Both the position numbers and the translations under genes were made by a program. A stretch of DNA of 64,000 nt from Toxotes chatareus (lineage: Eukaryota > Chordata > Actinopteri > Toxotidae): contig CM028891.1 of NCBI GenBank assembly GCA_016801885.1, positions 12,693,517-12,757,516 on the forward strand. Direction: 5' to 3'. The notes under the pieces were generated by a model. The model made no database searches. It was not told the DNA's origin and saw nothing but the letters and a program-made list of their open reading frames with translations. Below, in pieces: positions 1 to 10,922 of this stretch; positions within the stretch are counted from its first letter, which is position 1, and each line of letters begins with the position of its first letter.

Positions 1-52
1 ATAAGAGACTGTAAACTCAACATGAATTTGTTACGTTCTGCCCTTTCTTCAG

Positions 53-349
53 AGCACACCTGTCTCCAAACAAATGCAGCAGCGCAACAGCAACCTACGG
101 GAGCTCCCTGTAGCACCTGGCAACACAAACATGAACAGTGCCCGCCCCACCGCCTCCCCTGCCGCCAACGTCAGGCCTGTTGCCAAGGCAACACAGGGGG
201 TGCGTCCTGGGCAGAACACTCAGCCGGTGCCTGACGGTGGCAGAGGAACAGGCCAAGTTGCTGCCAAGACTGAATCGCAGCCTGGGGGAGCCGGCAGGAC
301 AGTGGTTCGCAAGGAAATCCCAAGCACACCGTCCAGCACGGCACCACAG
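53..349 (+). CDS. rbm33: rbm33 coding exon (first in window)
   Basis: The acceptor is ...ccctttcttcag at 41-52 and the donor is CAG|gtcagc at 349/350. The 297 bases are 99 codons in phase 0 at both ends. The product is rich in Pro, Thr, Asn and Gln, with no folded domain visible. It joins in frame to the exon at 797. Bases 1-52 are the end of the preceding intron. Confidence 0.88.
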
Positions 350-3300
350 GTCAGCTTTTTAACACTCCTGATTAAAAAACACAAAACAAAAAAACATTTA
401 AGACATGGAAAAATATTGAGTTTGTTGGCATAATGCACAAATTATTTCATATAGCTGCTTATGTTTTCTCAAATATTCCTCTGAAATGATACAGTAAAAG
501 GAGTTGTTTTCAGTATATTTTCACTGCTTAATTCAGTGACCCAGAAATTGTAAGCTCAGCTGAGCTTATCAGTGTGCTGAGAAGAACTCTCATTTATTAA
601 AAGCCCAATCATAAGGTTGTTAATCACAGCAGTCTCATTTCATTGGAAAGAACAGATCAATACTGTAGCATTTTTCTCATGGGTTTTGACTTTGATTACA
701 TCTGAGTAATATGGTCCAAATAGGACACTGTGGCTCACGGCTTCCTTCACGTCAACGGGGACAGGCAGTAATATGTCATTGTGCTTTATGCCACAGGACC
801 CTGATGAGGATGAGGAGACACGGCAGTATCGTCTGAAGATTGAGGAGCAGAAGCGTCTGAGAGAAGAGATCCTGAAGAGGAAGGAGATGCGGCGGCAGAT
901 GCAAGCTGGCGTCAGAAAGAAGGAGCTTCTGGATAGGCTTAATTCCCAGACAAACACACCAAACCAAGGCCCTGCTCCTACACAAATTCAGCCTGCACAG
1001 CAGAATCCGCAAACACCACACCCTGTTCAACAACAGCAACCACCACCACCACCACAGCAACAGCAGCAGCCAGAACAAAAACAGCAGCAACAGCTGCAGC
1101 CACAACAGCAGAGACCGTTTCCTCAGAGAACACAACAATCATTAAATCAATCATTAAAGAATCCTAATCAAGGCGCCCCCATCCCTCCTAATGGCACAGC
1201 TCAGACTCTTATACCACGTCCCAATGTCAGGACACGCCTGCAGATGGCAAAAGGTAGCACCCCGCAACAACAGACCCCCAGACCTGTTTCAGACCAGCAA
1301 TGGAAACAAAATCAGCAGCAGCTGCAACAGCAGCGAATAAACAGTGCTTTGCAGAACGTAAACAGGCCTGGCGCTCAGATCCAGTCCACTCAAAACAATG
1401 TACCTGTGTCCCCTTCATTGGGCCCTGGCCAGGCTCTAATTCCAAGTCAAGGACCTACAACTGGAACTAAAAGAACTGTGATGCAGCGAGGCAGAACTTC
1501 TAGTGTCGAAGGGCAGCAGGTGCCACAAAAAGTCAGAGTCGTCAAACTTTCAGGAGCGGTGAGCATATCATTTCATTTTTATTTGACACCTCCTTTTGTG
1601 TTTTGGTTTGACATTTATTTTATCCTCTACAGCTGATTTTTTGCTCACTAGGGAAACTGCATAGTTTTGACATGAAATAGTTTTAAATGCCACTGATTGC
1701 CCTCATGCTGTCTATTTTGTAATCTAAAAGATATCTAACCTATGGGAATGACAAGATGATGTCTGTGTCATTTTGGCAAAATTGATTTGTTAAGAGTTTC
1801 CTCTCTTAAGCTTTGGGAACTGGTATTTAAACCACAATGCCTCTACGTACATTTTACCTTGAGAACAGAACGGCTGTAGGCATTAAAAAGAGCGGTATGA
1901 CATTTATCTGTAGAGATGGGGACACCTCATCACTGCTCTTAAAGGTTGATATCCTCTTTTAAGGGCACAGGACTATTCTTTTAAAAAGATAGAGGCCTTG
2001 GAGAAGGTAAAACAAGAATGACAGTAACACCAACAAAGTCCAGAATTACCACTGCTGGCTATTTTATACTCACTTGATAAGTTACTGCTGTGGCCTTAAT
2101 TACACATTAATCTTTATTGAAAAACCACAAAGGCATGCATGTTAAACATTCATACTTGTCACTGATGAGACATGTTGGTGGGGATGTGATAGTATTTGAA
2201 ATAAGCCGCTTTCCGACTCCATCCCAGAGGATCAAGCCGCAGAGCCAAAATCGCGGGCTGGCTGCAGATGAAGATAACTGGGTGTCAGTGCCTTAATGGA
2301 AACCTGCGCAGAGCTATCTGATGTACCGCATCTTGGAGAAAAAAGGGGAGTGGGATGTGAGGTGGTGAAAGAGAGATGGAAACAGAAAGACACAGCTAAG
2401 GCCTATAGCCGCGGTGAAAAGAAGATTCTCTAGATGCTCCCTCTTCCACATTGTTCTGCTGTCATCAACAGGAGCTTGACAATGTTATCTCCTCTCTTAT
2501 CTTTTTTCTTGCTCTCTCTCTTCCTCTCTGTCATCCCTCAGTTGCTGTTTTCCATCAACCCATCTCTCAGGTGCGAGGCAACAAAAGAATGCCAATCCAA
2601 GAGCCTTGTAATTAATCTTTCTTGGTTGAAGGGGGGGGGGGCAACATAATACCTGTGTAAGAAAGTTGCCACTTTTGAGGATTTGGATTTGTATGGCTTA
2701 GGCACACAGATAAGAGGCAAATTATATTTTCATCAGGAATAATACAAAGCAGTGCAAGACACAAAAGCTGGAGAGAAGGGGGGCGTAAGGGGGATGGGGT
2801 ACACATCGAGCTGCTGTCGTTCCAGTGTAATGCAGCTTAGCATTTGATGGGTGCAATCAGGAGCTGTGATTTCTATAGGAGGGATTAATCCATTTACTCT
2901 CAACTGGGGACAGGTCAGAGATATCGCCTCTTTTCTTCCCCTGTATTGATCTGTCACATCTCTCCACAGAGTCGGGGAAGAGACGACCTTCAATTCCTCT
3001 CCGCATGTCAACAGAGTTGAGCTGTGACTTTATTTGATAATGAGACCATCACCTTGTTGGGGTTGATCTTTATTCCCCACAGCCTGTGTGATTGGGATCC
3101 AGCTCCAATACCGGCACATTTTCAGTTTGCTTTGTTGAAAAGACCTTGCGTTTCTCCCTTTTCGCCATAAACTGTACACTTCCCTAAATGCTTAATGAAT
3201 AATAATGGAAAAATGGAAAAATGTTTTTGAGTTATTAAATTAGTGTTCTTCTCTATCATCATCCAGAGTGGAAAGGGGCCTGAGGCCACCGGCGGCTCAG

Positions 3301-5238
3301 TGCAGCAACAAGGCCCCTGGTCAGCAACTGCAACCAACCAGGGCGTCCAGAGGAAGGTTACCATGACAGGACAGCAGCAACAGGGACCAGGCGGAACACC
3401 ACAGGCTTGCCGAGGGGGCATGGGCAACCCGCAGCAAAACAGGGTATGTCATAAAAGAAAGCTCACCCCTGTCTGCGCTGTGGACATCAGCAATCATTTC
3501 ACCTGAAATATATATATTAAGGGTGCAGACTGTGGGGTAATGGCAGTTCTGAAATAAAAGAAGCCAAAATGTCTCCTGTAAAGTTGTCCTGTGCCGCTGG
3601 CACTACCCTGGCATTCAGTAGACATACCAATCGAGCGGTAGTGGTAATAAGACAGGACAGTGTGCCAGGTGCAGGAGTATTGACAAGCTGAAAGCAGTGT
3701 AACATGGGGGGCTACACGAGGTTCCCTGGCCTCTCTGCATGCCTGTCACCACCAGGCTGCTGTCACAGTTACCATACTCACTGATGCTGACAGGGTAAGG
3801 CAGCCACCATAACGCTAGCATGGCTCCTCTCCCTTACTGCTCCCCTGCCCCCAACACACATATACACACACACACACTCACACACATATTCCCTCTACCT
3901 CCTCTCTTTCCATGTCTCCCCCTCCTTCTCCTCCTCCTCTTCCTCTGCAGCTGAAGAAACATACCTCTCACTCACGAGTTCATATGAAGATATGCCATGC
4001 CACACGCATCATGTTCTGATGTTGATGTTCTATGTAGAAATATGATAAGTCAATCACGTGAAAGCGTGTTGTGTCTGAGAGGAGCGAGAGGAAAACACAG
4101 CGTTTTTAAATTTTCCTTTGTGCTGAGAAACGGTATAGCTCCTCTCCACACGGTTGAATGCAGGATTAAAACATCAACATGCCTGTTTAGGCAGGAAAAG
4201 GTTCAGTCTGTACTTTCACCGTTTTTCCTCCAACCCCTTCCCCGATATTTTGCTCTCATGGCCGCAATTTTTCTCACACCTGGCGTCGGTGTAGGTTGTT
4301 GTGTCGGGCCGTGGCCGAGGTAGAGGTGGTGGTCAAATGGGTCGTGGTCGTCCAATGCCCACGAGACAGAGCCAAAGAGCTGCAGAGAGTGAACGCTGTA
4401 CTGTGTCAATAGAGGGCCTCTCCTCGTCCACAACGGACATTCAGCTGAAGAACCTTCTCAGATCCATCGGCCCCATAGAGGTTGGTACCAGATACTTTGC
4501 AACTTCATACTTAAGTGTGCAAGCTTAATGTGTTTTCACTTCCTTTCTAATGACTTAACATGTTCCAGTTTGTATTGAGTATGTAGAGCAATATTCTTGG
4601 CACTTGTGCAGAGATTAAAGCTAAAAAAAAAAAAAAAAGCCTATGTACTTACATGTCATTGTACGCTACATACCTAGTTAGGGAAACTTAAAATAATAAA
4701 AAAAAAACTTTATTTGTACCCACCATAGTGGCATCAATGAAATTTTTCTAGTGTGATCCCATAGCGCCCTCTGTCGTGGTGATTTGGTAGATCGAGAAAG
4801 TGAATGAGCTAATCAATTTTCCTTCACCACCCTCACTCCCTCTTGTGGGTGAGAGGAGAATCTAGTTGTATGAAATTTGTTCTTTTCTATTTCTGTCTAT
4901 TGCAGATGTTTAAAATGATGCCCCAGCAGAGGAAAGCGATTGCCACATTTTCCAGTCCCCAGCACGCGGCAAGTTTTCAAATGAGCTTCCATAGGTAATC
5001 AATATTCCCTCTTCTGTTCATTATCTTTATTCACATGCCAGTTAAAGGGTTGCGTGTTGTGGTAGGTCTTTACATTTTGCTAATGTGATGCAGTCTTGAA
5101 ATTTAGCTTCAATTTAGCTAGTGTGTTCATCAGTGTTCTCAGCCCCCTTAGACACCGGTTCAAACATTATTATCACAATTACCACACAGGCACATGATTG
5201 ATTTGTCCCACATTGATGTGTCGCTGATTGATGGATGA
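53..5238 (+). CDS. rbm33: RNA-binding motif protein 33, 3' part (six coding exons, 5'-partial)
   Basis: Spliced CDS 53-349, 797-1558, 3267-3443, 4295-4480, 4906-4994, 5190-5238. Each intron has AG/GT borders and the frame stays open, giving 519 codons and a TGA at 5236-5238. The start lies left of the window. Visible order by residue of this part: a Ser/Pro/Gln-poor-complexity stretch; an acidic/basic helical segment (about 100-150, starting DPDEDEETRQ, likely coiled coil); a Gln/Pro-rich tract (about 183-212); a KVRVVKLSG motif (about 343-351); a Gly/Arg-rich box (about 416-431, GRGRGRGGG); and a C-terminal RRM-like fold (about 447-514, beta-1 CTVSIEGL, RNP1-like RKAIATF). These match vertebrate RBM33, a nuclear RNA-binding protein reported to act with ALKBH5 on m6A RNA and in export of GC-rich mRNAs. 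Its position next to shha is the conserved synteny. Whether it is the a or b duplicate is inferred only from linkage to shha. Confidence 0.93.
797..1558 (+). CDS. rbm33: rbm33 coding exon (helical and Gln/Pro-rich)
   Basis: The acceptor is gccacag|GAC at 796/797 and the donor is GCG|gtgagc at 1558/1559. It has 254 codons in phase 0. It begins with the DPDEDEETRQYRLKIEEQ segment that is the best conserved part of vertebrate RBM33. It continues into a tract coded by CAG/CCA-type triplets (about 1025-1130) giving Gln and Pro runs, and ends with KVRVVKLSGA. The Gln run is a likely length polymorphism. Confidence 0.93.
3267..3443 (+). CDS. rbm33: rbm33 coding exon
   Basis: The acceptor is catcatccag|AGT at 3266/3267 and the donor is AGG|gtatgt at 3443/3444. 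It has 59 codons in phase 0 at both ends. The product is Gly/Gln-rich low complexity. The preceding intron (1559-3266) is 1.7 kb and holds a G11 run at about 2631-2641. Confidence 0.85.
4295..4480 (+). CDS. rbm33: rbm33 coding exon (RGG box and first half of RRM)
   Basis: The acceptor is ggtgtag|GTT at 4294/4295 and the donor is GAG|gttggt at 4480/4481. It has 62 codons in phase 0. It starts VVVSGRGRGRGGGQ, an RGG-type box, and continues into the first strand and helix of the RRM (CTVSIEGL ... LKNLLRSIGPIE). Confidence 0.92.
4906..4994 (+). CDS. rbm33: rbm33 coding exon (RRM second half)
   Basis: The acceptor is tctattgcag|ATG at 4905/4906 and the donor is CATAG|gtaatc at 4994/4995. It has 89 bases and ends with two bases of a split codon. 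It codes MFKMMPQQRKAIATF..., including the RNP1-like strand of the C-terminal RRM. Confidence 0.92.
5190..5238 (+). CDS. rbm33: rbm33 terminal coding exon (16 codons including stop)
   Basis: The acceptor is ttaccacacag|G at 5189/5190. The first base completes the Arg codon split at 4994. The exon then reads HMIDLSHIDVSLIDG and TGA at 5236-5238. This matches the expected HMIDLSHINV-type end of vertebrate RBM33. It is too short to stand out as an open frame. The reading frame near 9015-9085, which also follows a good acceptor, does not give this tail. Confidence 0.92.
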
Positions 5239-8200
5239 GGACCACAATAGAGCGAGGGAGTCCTGTTACAAGAAGTCACTTTCTCCTGACGTGGAAGCTT
5301 CTCGTGCACAGCTCCATCTTGGCGTAGGAATATTTCTTCCGCCCTCTGGGAGTCACTCACAATCGTCTGCACAGAAGCATCATTCAACATTTGTCTCCTA
5401 TCATCTTGGAACAGTAAACACAAAGACATTAGCTGCAGGCATGCCTGTGTTTGACTTTTGTCTACCAATTGTCCATTGTTGAAAAGTGGCACTGAAGAGA
5501 CTCTGGACAGTTAATCCTGCTTCGGTGTAGTTTGTTAAGAATAATTTTTGTGCATCTTACACACGGACACTAAGTAGAACATATCATGAGATAATGGTTG
5601 CTCCCATCCTCAGTAAGATTCATACTAAGAAATGCAAAAGGAAACGTGAACGTTGTAATTCTGATGTGACCGTTTCAAAGTCAATTTTTAAATCTTATTT
5701 TTGGCTTGGTGTTTGGTTAACACACAGGGAATGGTTGTGGCAGGTTGTAGCCAGCCTATTCATATGGGCTCTGCCTTAGCAGTGTTTCTCCCCCTCTGTA
5801 GATGGCAGTATTGCATCACTATTGGTTCTTCATTTTTTTTTTTTTTTTTTTTTACCCAAATTCGCTGTCAGGTAGAAATGAGTCTCAAAGCAATTTGTGG
5901 GTGAATGGCACTACCTAGTGGAGAACTCGCATACAGGCATAGAGGTGGTCTGGGTGATTTAACAGAGGGCACATAACAGTGATTAAAACCAAATTATTAT
6001 AGGATGTAACGAGAAAAGGTTTTTTTTTTCTAAATTCCCAGTAGTTTTGGGAATTGTGACTGTTTTACAGATTTTGTGGTACTTTAAGTTTCAGTGCTGC
6101 TTGCTTCAAATAGTTCAGAAGTTAGTTAATTTCTCCTTGCTCTAAATGTTATAAGGTCTTTTAACTCGTAAACATCTGAAATGCATTTTAAAAAAAAAAA
6201 AAAAAAAAATCTTTCACGCCTTTTGGATGTATATTTTAGTTGTATGTCTGATTATGGAGTTAGTTATAGCTTTCTAATCTGTGCTGAGTGTGCTTTGAGG
6301 GAGTGTATTTGTAAATTTTTTGAGATTTTATATAATTGCAACTTAAGAGTATGTTGTTGGGAATTTAAAATTTGTATTGTTTGGTAGAAGAGAGAGACTT
6401 TTCAGGATATACACACATTTCTGTGAATGATTTGAGCTAGGAAATACATTTGGCTTCCTCCCTTAAAAAATAATCTGAATCTGAGGGACTGTCAGTGGAT
6501 GATTTGATGCCTTATCAGTGAGCTGTATAATGCTACTGGAATAGCACTTTGAAGAAAAGGCCTTCACACTGAGCTGGTAATGTAGATGTCTGGCAGAAGA
6601 GCATACACGTAAAAGAAATTCACCAAAAGTAATCACCCAAAATATTGAATTCCCGTTATTATAATATACAGTTTCCTTGTAAATTCTGGGCTCTGAAGCA
6701 TATTTTACACTTTTGAAGGGTCAGATTTCTTCAAAGACGTGAGATATTATAAGTAACTACAGGTGCTTGAACAATCACTAATATAACACTTGATTTTCTC
6801 TGAGCGTGTGCTCTTGGTTGGGGATTGCTAGCACATCTCCGAAAACCTTGAGTTCTTTGAATACTTCCATGTCTGGCATCATTATTTAACCAAATAACAG
6901 CAAGTTAGGCTCACTTACTTTTTCCAAAATTCCATGACTGAAGACTTTTGTCAATATCAGTTTTGATTTGTCAAACAGGGACAATTTTCTAAATATTCAA
7001 AGATTATTTAATAAAAAGTGAAGTTCAGAAGTGAATTTCGTGTACTATTTATAGGGATGCGATGTAGGAAGGTGAGGGGGCAGCCATTATCTTTGTAGTG
7101 ATCATGTACATAAGCAGACCAGAACTGTAACTCAATATTTATCCTGTTAAAAAATTTCTTTGAGTTATTCTTTGCTCATGTTGTATCCAACTTTTTTATA
7201 TGTAAGCATAGGCTGATGTGTCCAGGCATAAATCATTTTTACAAGTGTTTTGTTTCAAATTAAGAGCCAAAATGAATAATTGACTGGACCACATTTCTGT
7301 TTATAAGACATTTGACAAAAAGTTTAAAGGAAAACAAGAAAATAAAAACATGGCCAATATACCGTGAACATGCAGGTATGTAAAGCCGGTTAAACTTTAG
7401 CCCAAAAGATGTGTGGTTGTGTGTGATGTCCATTCGTCTGGTGTGCTGAGGTATCTTTCTTATTTGTGCCACATTTTAACCATTTTTTCTTAACACATAC
7501 TGTAAGTTCCTGGGTATTCACGTTGCAGCATATCATATATACTTTTAAAAACATTTTTCACCACCTTGGGATTAATGCACAACTCTTTTGAGGATTTATT
7601 CTTAATAATTTTGTACGTTTATAGGCTGTAGGAATAATATGGCCAGAAATACTACCTCATAAAGATTAAGGGGAATGCCACTGAATTTTGGCATTGAAAA
7701 TTATTTGCTTCATAGTCATAACGTTGAATTTTATTTTCTTTTTTTTTCCCCTGCAAATTTAAGCTTGATGTCATACTAATGTGCACGTCCATGAGGAGGA
7801 TATAAGAATAGGTTGAGTAATTATTGCAGCATCCTACATGACTACACACTGGCAATATAGTCTTGGGTCAGAGAAAACTATGTTCTAAAAGATTGGAGGG
7901 TTAAACATGTTGAAATCCGCAAAGTCTTTTATTTACTGTCAGAAAATGAACTCTCGACGGTGCATCTGGATGACATCACAGATAAAGTTCTCTGGTTTTG
8001 AGATTTCCGAAGCAGCGGTTCATGAGTGGTTCACGAGTCGTTACGTTTGCCTCTGTCCTTTATGCATGTGTGACTCAAATTCATAAATTTAGTGGTATTT
8101 CCCTTAAATTAGTTATTACTTGAAATAATTCAAAATCTATTAAGTTTTAAAACAAGCTGCACTTAGTGATTCTTGCCAGTAAATTTCACTAGATTCTCAA

Positions 8201-10915
8201 AATGCACTTAAGTACCAAAGGTATTTGGACGAATGGGTTTTCTGAAAATGTCTAAACGCCTAAAACTCCCTTCTTGCTTCTTGTAAAACTTGAGCTCGGG
8301 TGGTTTCAAGTCTTTTGTATGTTGTACAGTTGTTCTAAACTGACTTCTTTATGTTTTAATCCTTTTGTTTTGCGTTGAATTGATGTAGAGGTTTTCGTTC
8401 TCTTACAATGTGTATTTACTGTCTTTCATGTTGTGGGTTATGCTTGATTTTTTTTTTTTTTTTTTTTTTTTAGTAGTTGTGGTAAATCCTGTGGATTTTT
8501 AAAACGTATCGGCAATGCCAGTCATAGTTATACTGTTATAAGACATCTGGTCTTGTAATGCCAGAACAGATTCATATTGAATCTATTTGTACCTTAACTT
8601 TAAGAATTTCGTACTTACATGTACCTTGAATTTTTAGATATGATGTTCTATTTCTCAGAGTCACTTTCTTGAGGAAAATGGTGCTCACTTAATACTTGAT
8701 TTACAGTAGACTACTTAAAGAGCAGGGTGTTTTTCCAATCACAACACTTCATATAGTTGCAGTAGGGTATTAAGGTATTTGATTCATAGGGGCTTGTCTG
8801 TCAGATGTGTATTGGGCTTTCTTGTGCTTGCATAAGAGACCTTCATTAGCTTTGGGTCAAATATGCAACTCCAGCTGGGTTCGATTCTACATAACACTAA
8901 CTTACAACTTTTTTTTTTTTTTTTTCCTAACAGGTCCATTAAAAGTGATGAAGGTCGCTGAGAATTTTCCAGACTGCAGCGGAAATAATCATTTCATTCT
9001 TTCCTTTTCTTCAGGTCACATCCGTATCAACAGAGTGGTGTCTCACGCAGTCATCGATGTGGTTGCCAACCCCAAACAGAGTTAAGGGACCATACCAAGG
9101 GCTAAGCATGCTTTAGTAAATCAGCAAAGTGGGTTGTAAGTGGGTTATAATTTTTTTGAGATGCATTTCTCAACTTCAGCAGCCGTTTCAGAGGTTTATC
9201 TTTCACCTGTGCTTTATGAATACTTGGAGAGACTGGAAACCTGCTGAAGCTGGGCTTTCCTTTTTGTCAAAGTTATGTTATTGTTTCATGATATGACGAT
9301 TTGTTCCTTGATGCGTTTAGGTTCTTATGCAAAGCTTCAACACGTGAAATTTGAGTTGGGCAGTTTATTGTTGATGCGCTAAAACTAGCCCCGGTTTATA
9401 TCTCTAATGTAATCACCTGTGGCCTGCTTTGAAAAACCCAGCAGGTCATTTAACATCACTTACTGCTGTTTTGAAGGTGTACATAGTACTCAAGAGACAT
9501 TTCTGTCTTGCTGGTATAAAAAAATAATTTATCTGCTACATGTTTGATGTTTTATGCAACATATCAACAACACTTTAAAGGTTTTAGATCAGGTCTATGT
9601 AATCCAACTTTTTCTGAAGTGAGATACAGTTTGTCATCTCCAGTTTTTGTTTTGGTTCAAGCAGTAGCTGTACCTTTTTTATGTTTATTTTATTGTACAC
9701 CAGGTGGAATATTTTTTTGTACCAGCTAAATGCGGCATTAAGTTTTGTCAAATGACCTGGAGTTTTTATATTTACTTTCTAATTTGCTTTGTATTTATCT
9801 TTTAGTAAAATGGCTTAAATCTGTTACTCTTAATGCAGCCATTAATGCAAAAGTCTTATTTGTATTGACCAAGTATTGATTACATGAGAGGTATAAATGG
9901 GTTGAGCTGAAGCATGCAAAACCACTGGTATGGTCCAACACTTGTGGTGTTTGAGGTTGTATCTGCAGAGATTTTTTTTTTGTTTGGAATGACACTATTT
10001 AGATTTTGTCTTATGAAAACACACTTCGTGTGACCTCAGTTGTCACGTCATCATCCAAAAAAGTGGTCGGATTAATGCATTCATTTTTCAACAGCAAACT
10101 GGTCGGAGGAGCTGTTTACCAGCTTTATCCATGAAGCTGCTTTATCACTTTTCCTGCCTTAACTCACTCACTTCACGCTTTGGTTTTGTTTTTTGTTTTT
10201 TTTTTTTTTTTTTACAGCAATACAGCCTGCGGCCTTGGGATGAAGACTTTACTTGAACTTACTTCCTCACTAAATAGATGTTGCTGCATTCAGACTGTCG
10301 GCGCCCGCCACATTTCCTCCCATTACTGCTTTTCCTGCCATCGCTGTTCTTCCAGCTTGCATATATTTTTACAGTTACTCATCCTTTCCTTGATGCTGCC
10401 GTTGTTGAATGAACTTAAGACTTCTGTATCGAGCAGGGTGGCCCACCTGGATTACCATTGTTTGTTAGCCCAGTGGCTGGAGGTTTCCATCTCTGTGACA
10501 ACAGCCGGGTTCACAGAGCAGACACGTAACTCTAAAGCGGCTTTGTGGCTTTCACTGCACCAAAGGTCATCCCAGCTTCTTGACATTGATTGTTTGGTTG
10601 GATTTTGAAAGAGACACGACAGTGGTTTCCTCATCTCCAACAGTGTGGTGCACTAATTAATCACTGAAAGTCCAACCTATTGAGCTTTGACTGAAACTGA
10701 CGAAACATCTTGTCGTGTGTTTTCATCCTTGAGACTGATGTATCATAAGTAATTATGTCTTATTCTGCAATACTCTTAAATCACTGTGAAAGTCGTTCTG
10801 ATGATACTGTAAGCTGTGGTTTTTGTAAAGAGGAAAAACGATTTTGTAAGAAAGAAGTGGAATATGTTAAACATGATACCAGAAACTGAACGAAAATAAA
10901 CTTTCTGACATACAC
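5239..10915 (+). other. rbm33: rbm33 3' untranslated region (about 5.7 kb)
   Basis: The region is AT-rich and non-coding, from the rbm33 stop to a polyadenylation signal at 10895-10900. Mammalian RBM33 also has a multi-kilobase 3' UTR, so the length is plausible. It holds homopolymer tracts (T at about 5830-5853, A at about 6190-6210, T at about 8449-8471, T at about 8909-8925, T at about 10199-10213). Three good acceptor-like sites lie inside it (ends at 8933, 9014 and 10216), so part of it could be alternatively spliced. The cleavage position is inferred. Confidence 0.65.
10895..10900 (+). terminator. rbm33: polyadenylation signal of rbm33 (AATAAA)
   Basis: Canonical AATAAA lies in the context gaaaataaactttctg. 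A T/G-rich stretch follows at about 10925-10960 (attttgttttctttgtg), as expected for a downstream element. Cleavage would fall near 10912-10922. Another AATAAA cluster at about 13068-13090 could serve a longer form. Confidence 0.6.
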
Positions 10916-10922
10916 TTTGGCA

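Noticed and set aside
776..1138. 120-codon antisense Leu/Trp-rich frame
   Set aside because: It is the complement of the CAG/CCA triplet tract of rbm33.
8807..9085. Open frame ending ...VVSHAVIDVVANPKQS as a last rbm33 exon
   Set aside because: The frame starts upstream of poly(T) acceptors and is not in phase with the 4994 donor. The exon at 5190-5238 gives the expected RBM33 tail. Alternative use of the 9014 acceptor is kept only as a low-grade finding.
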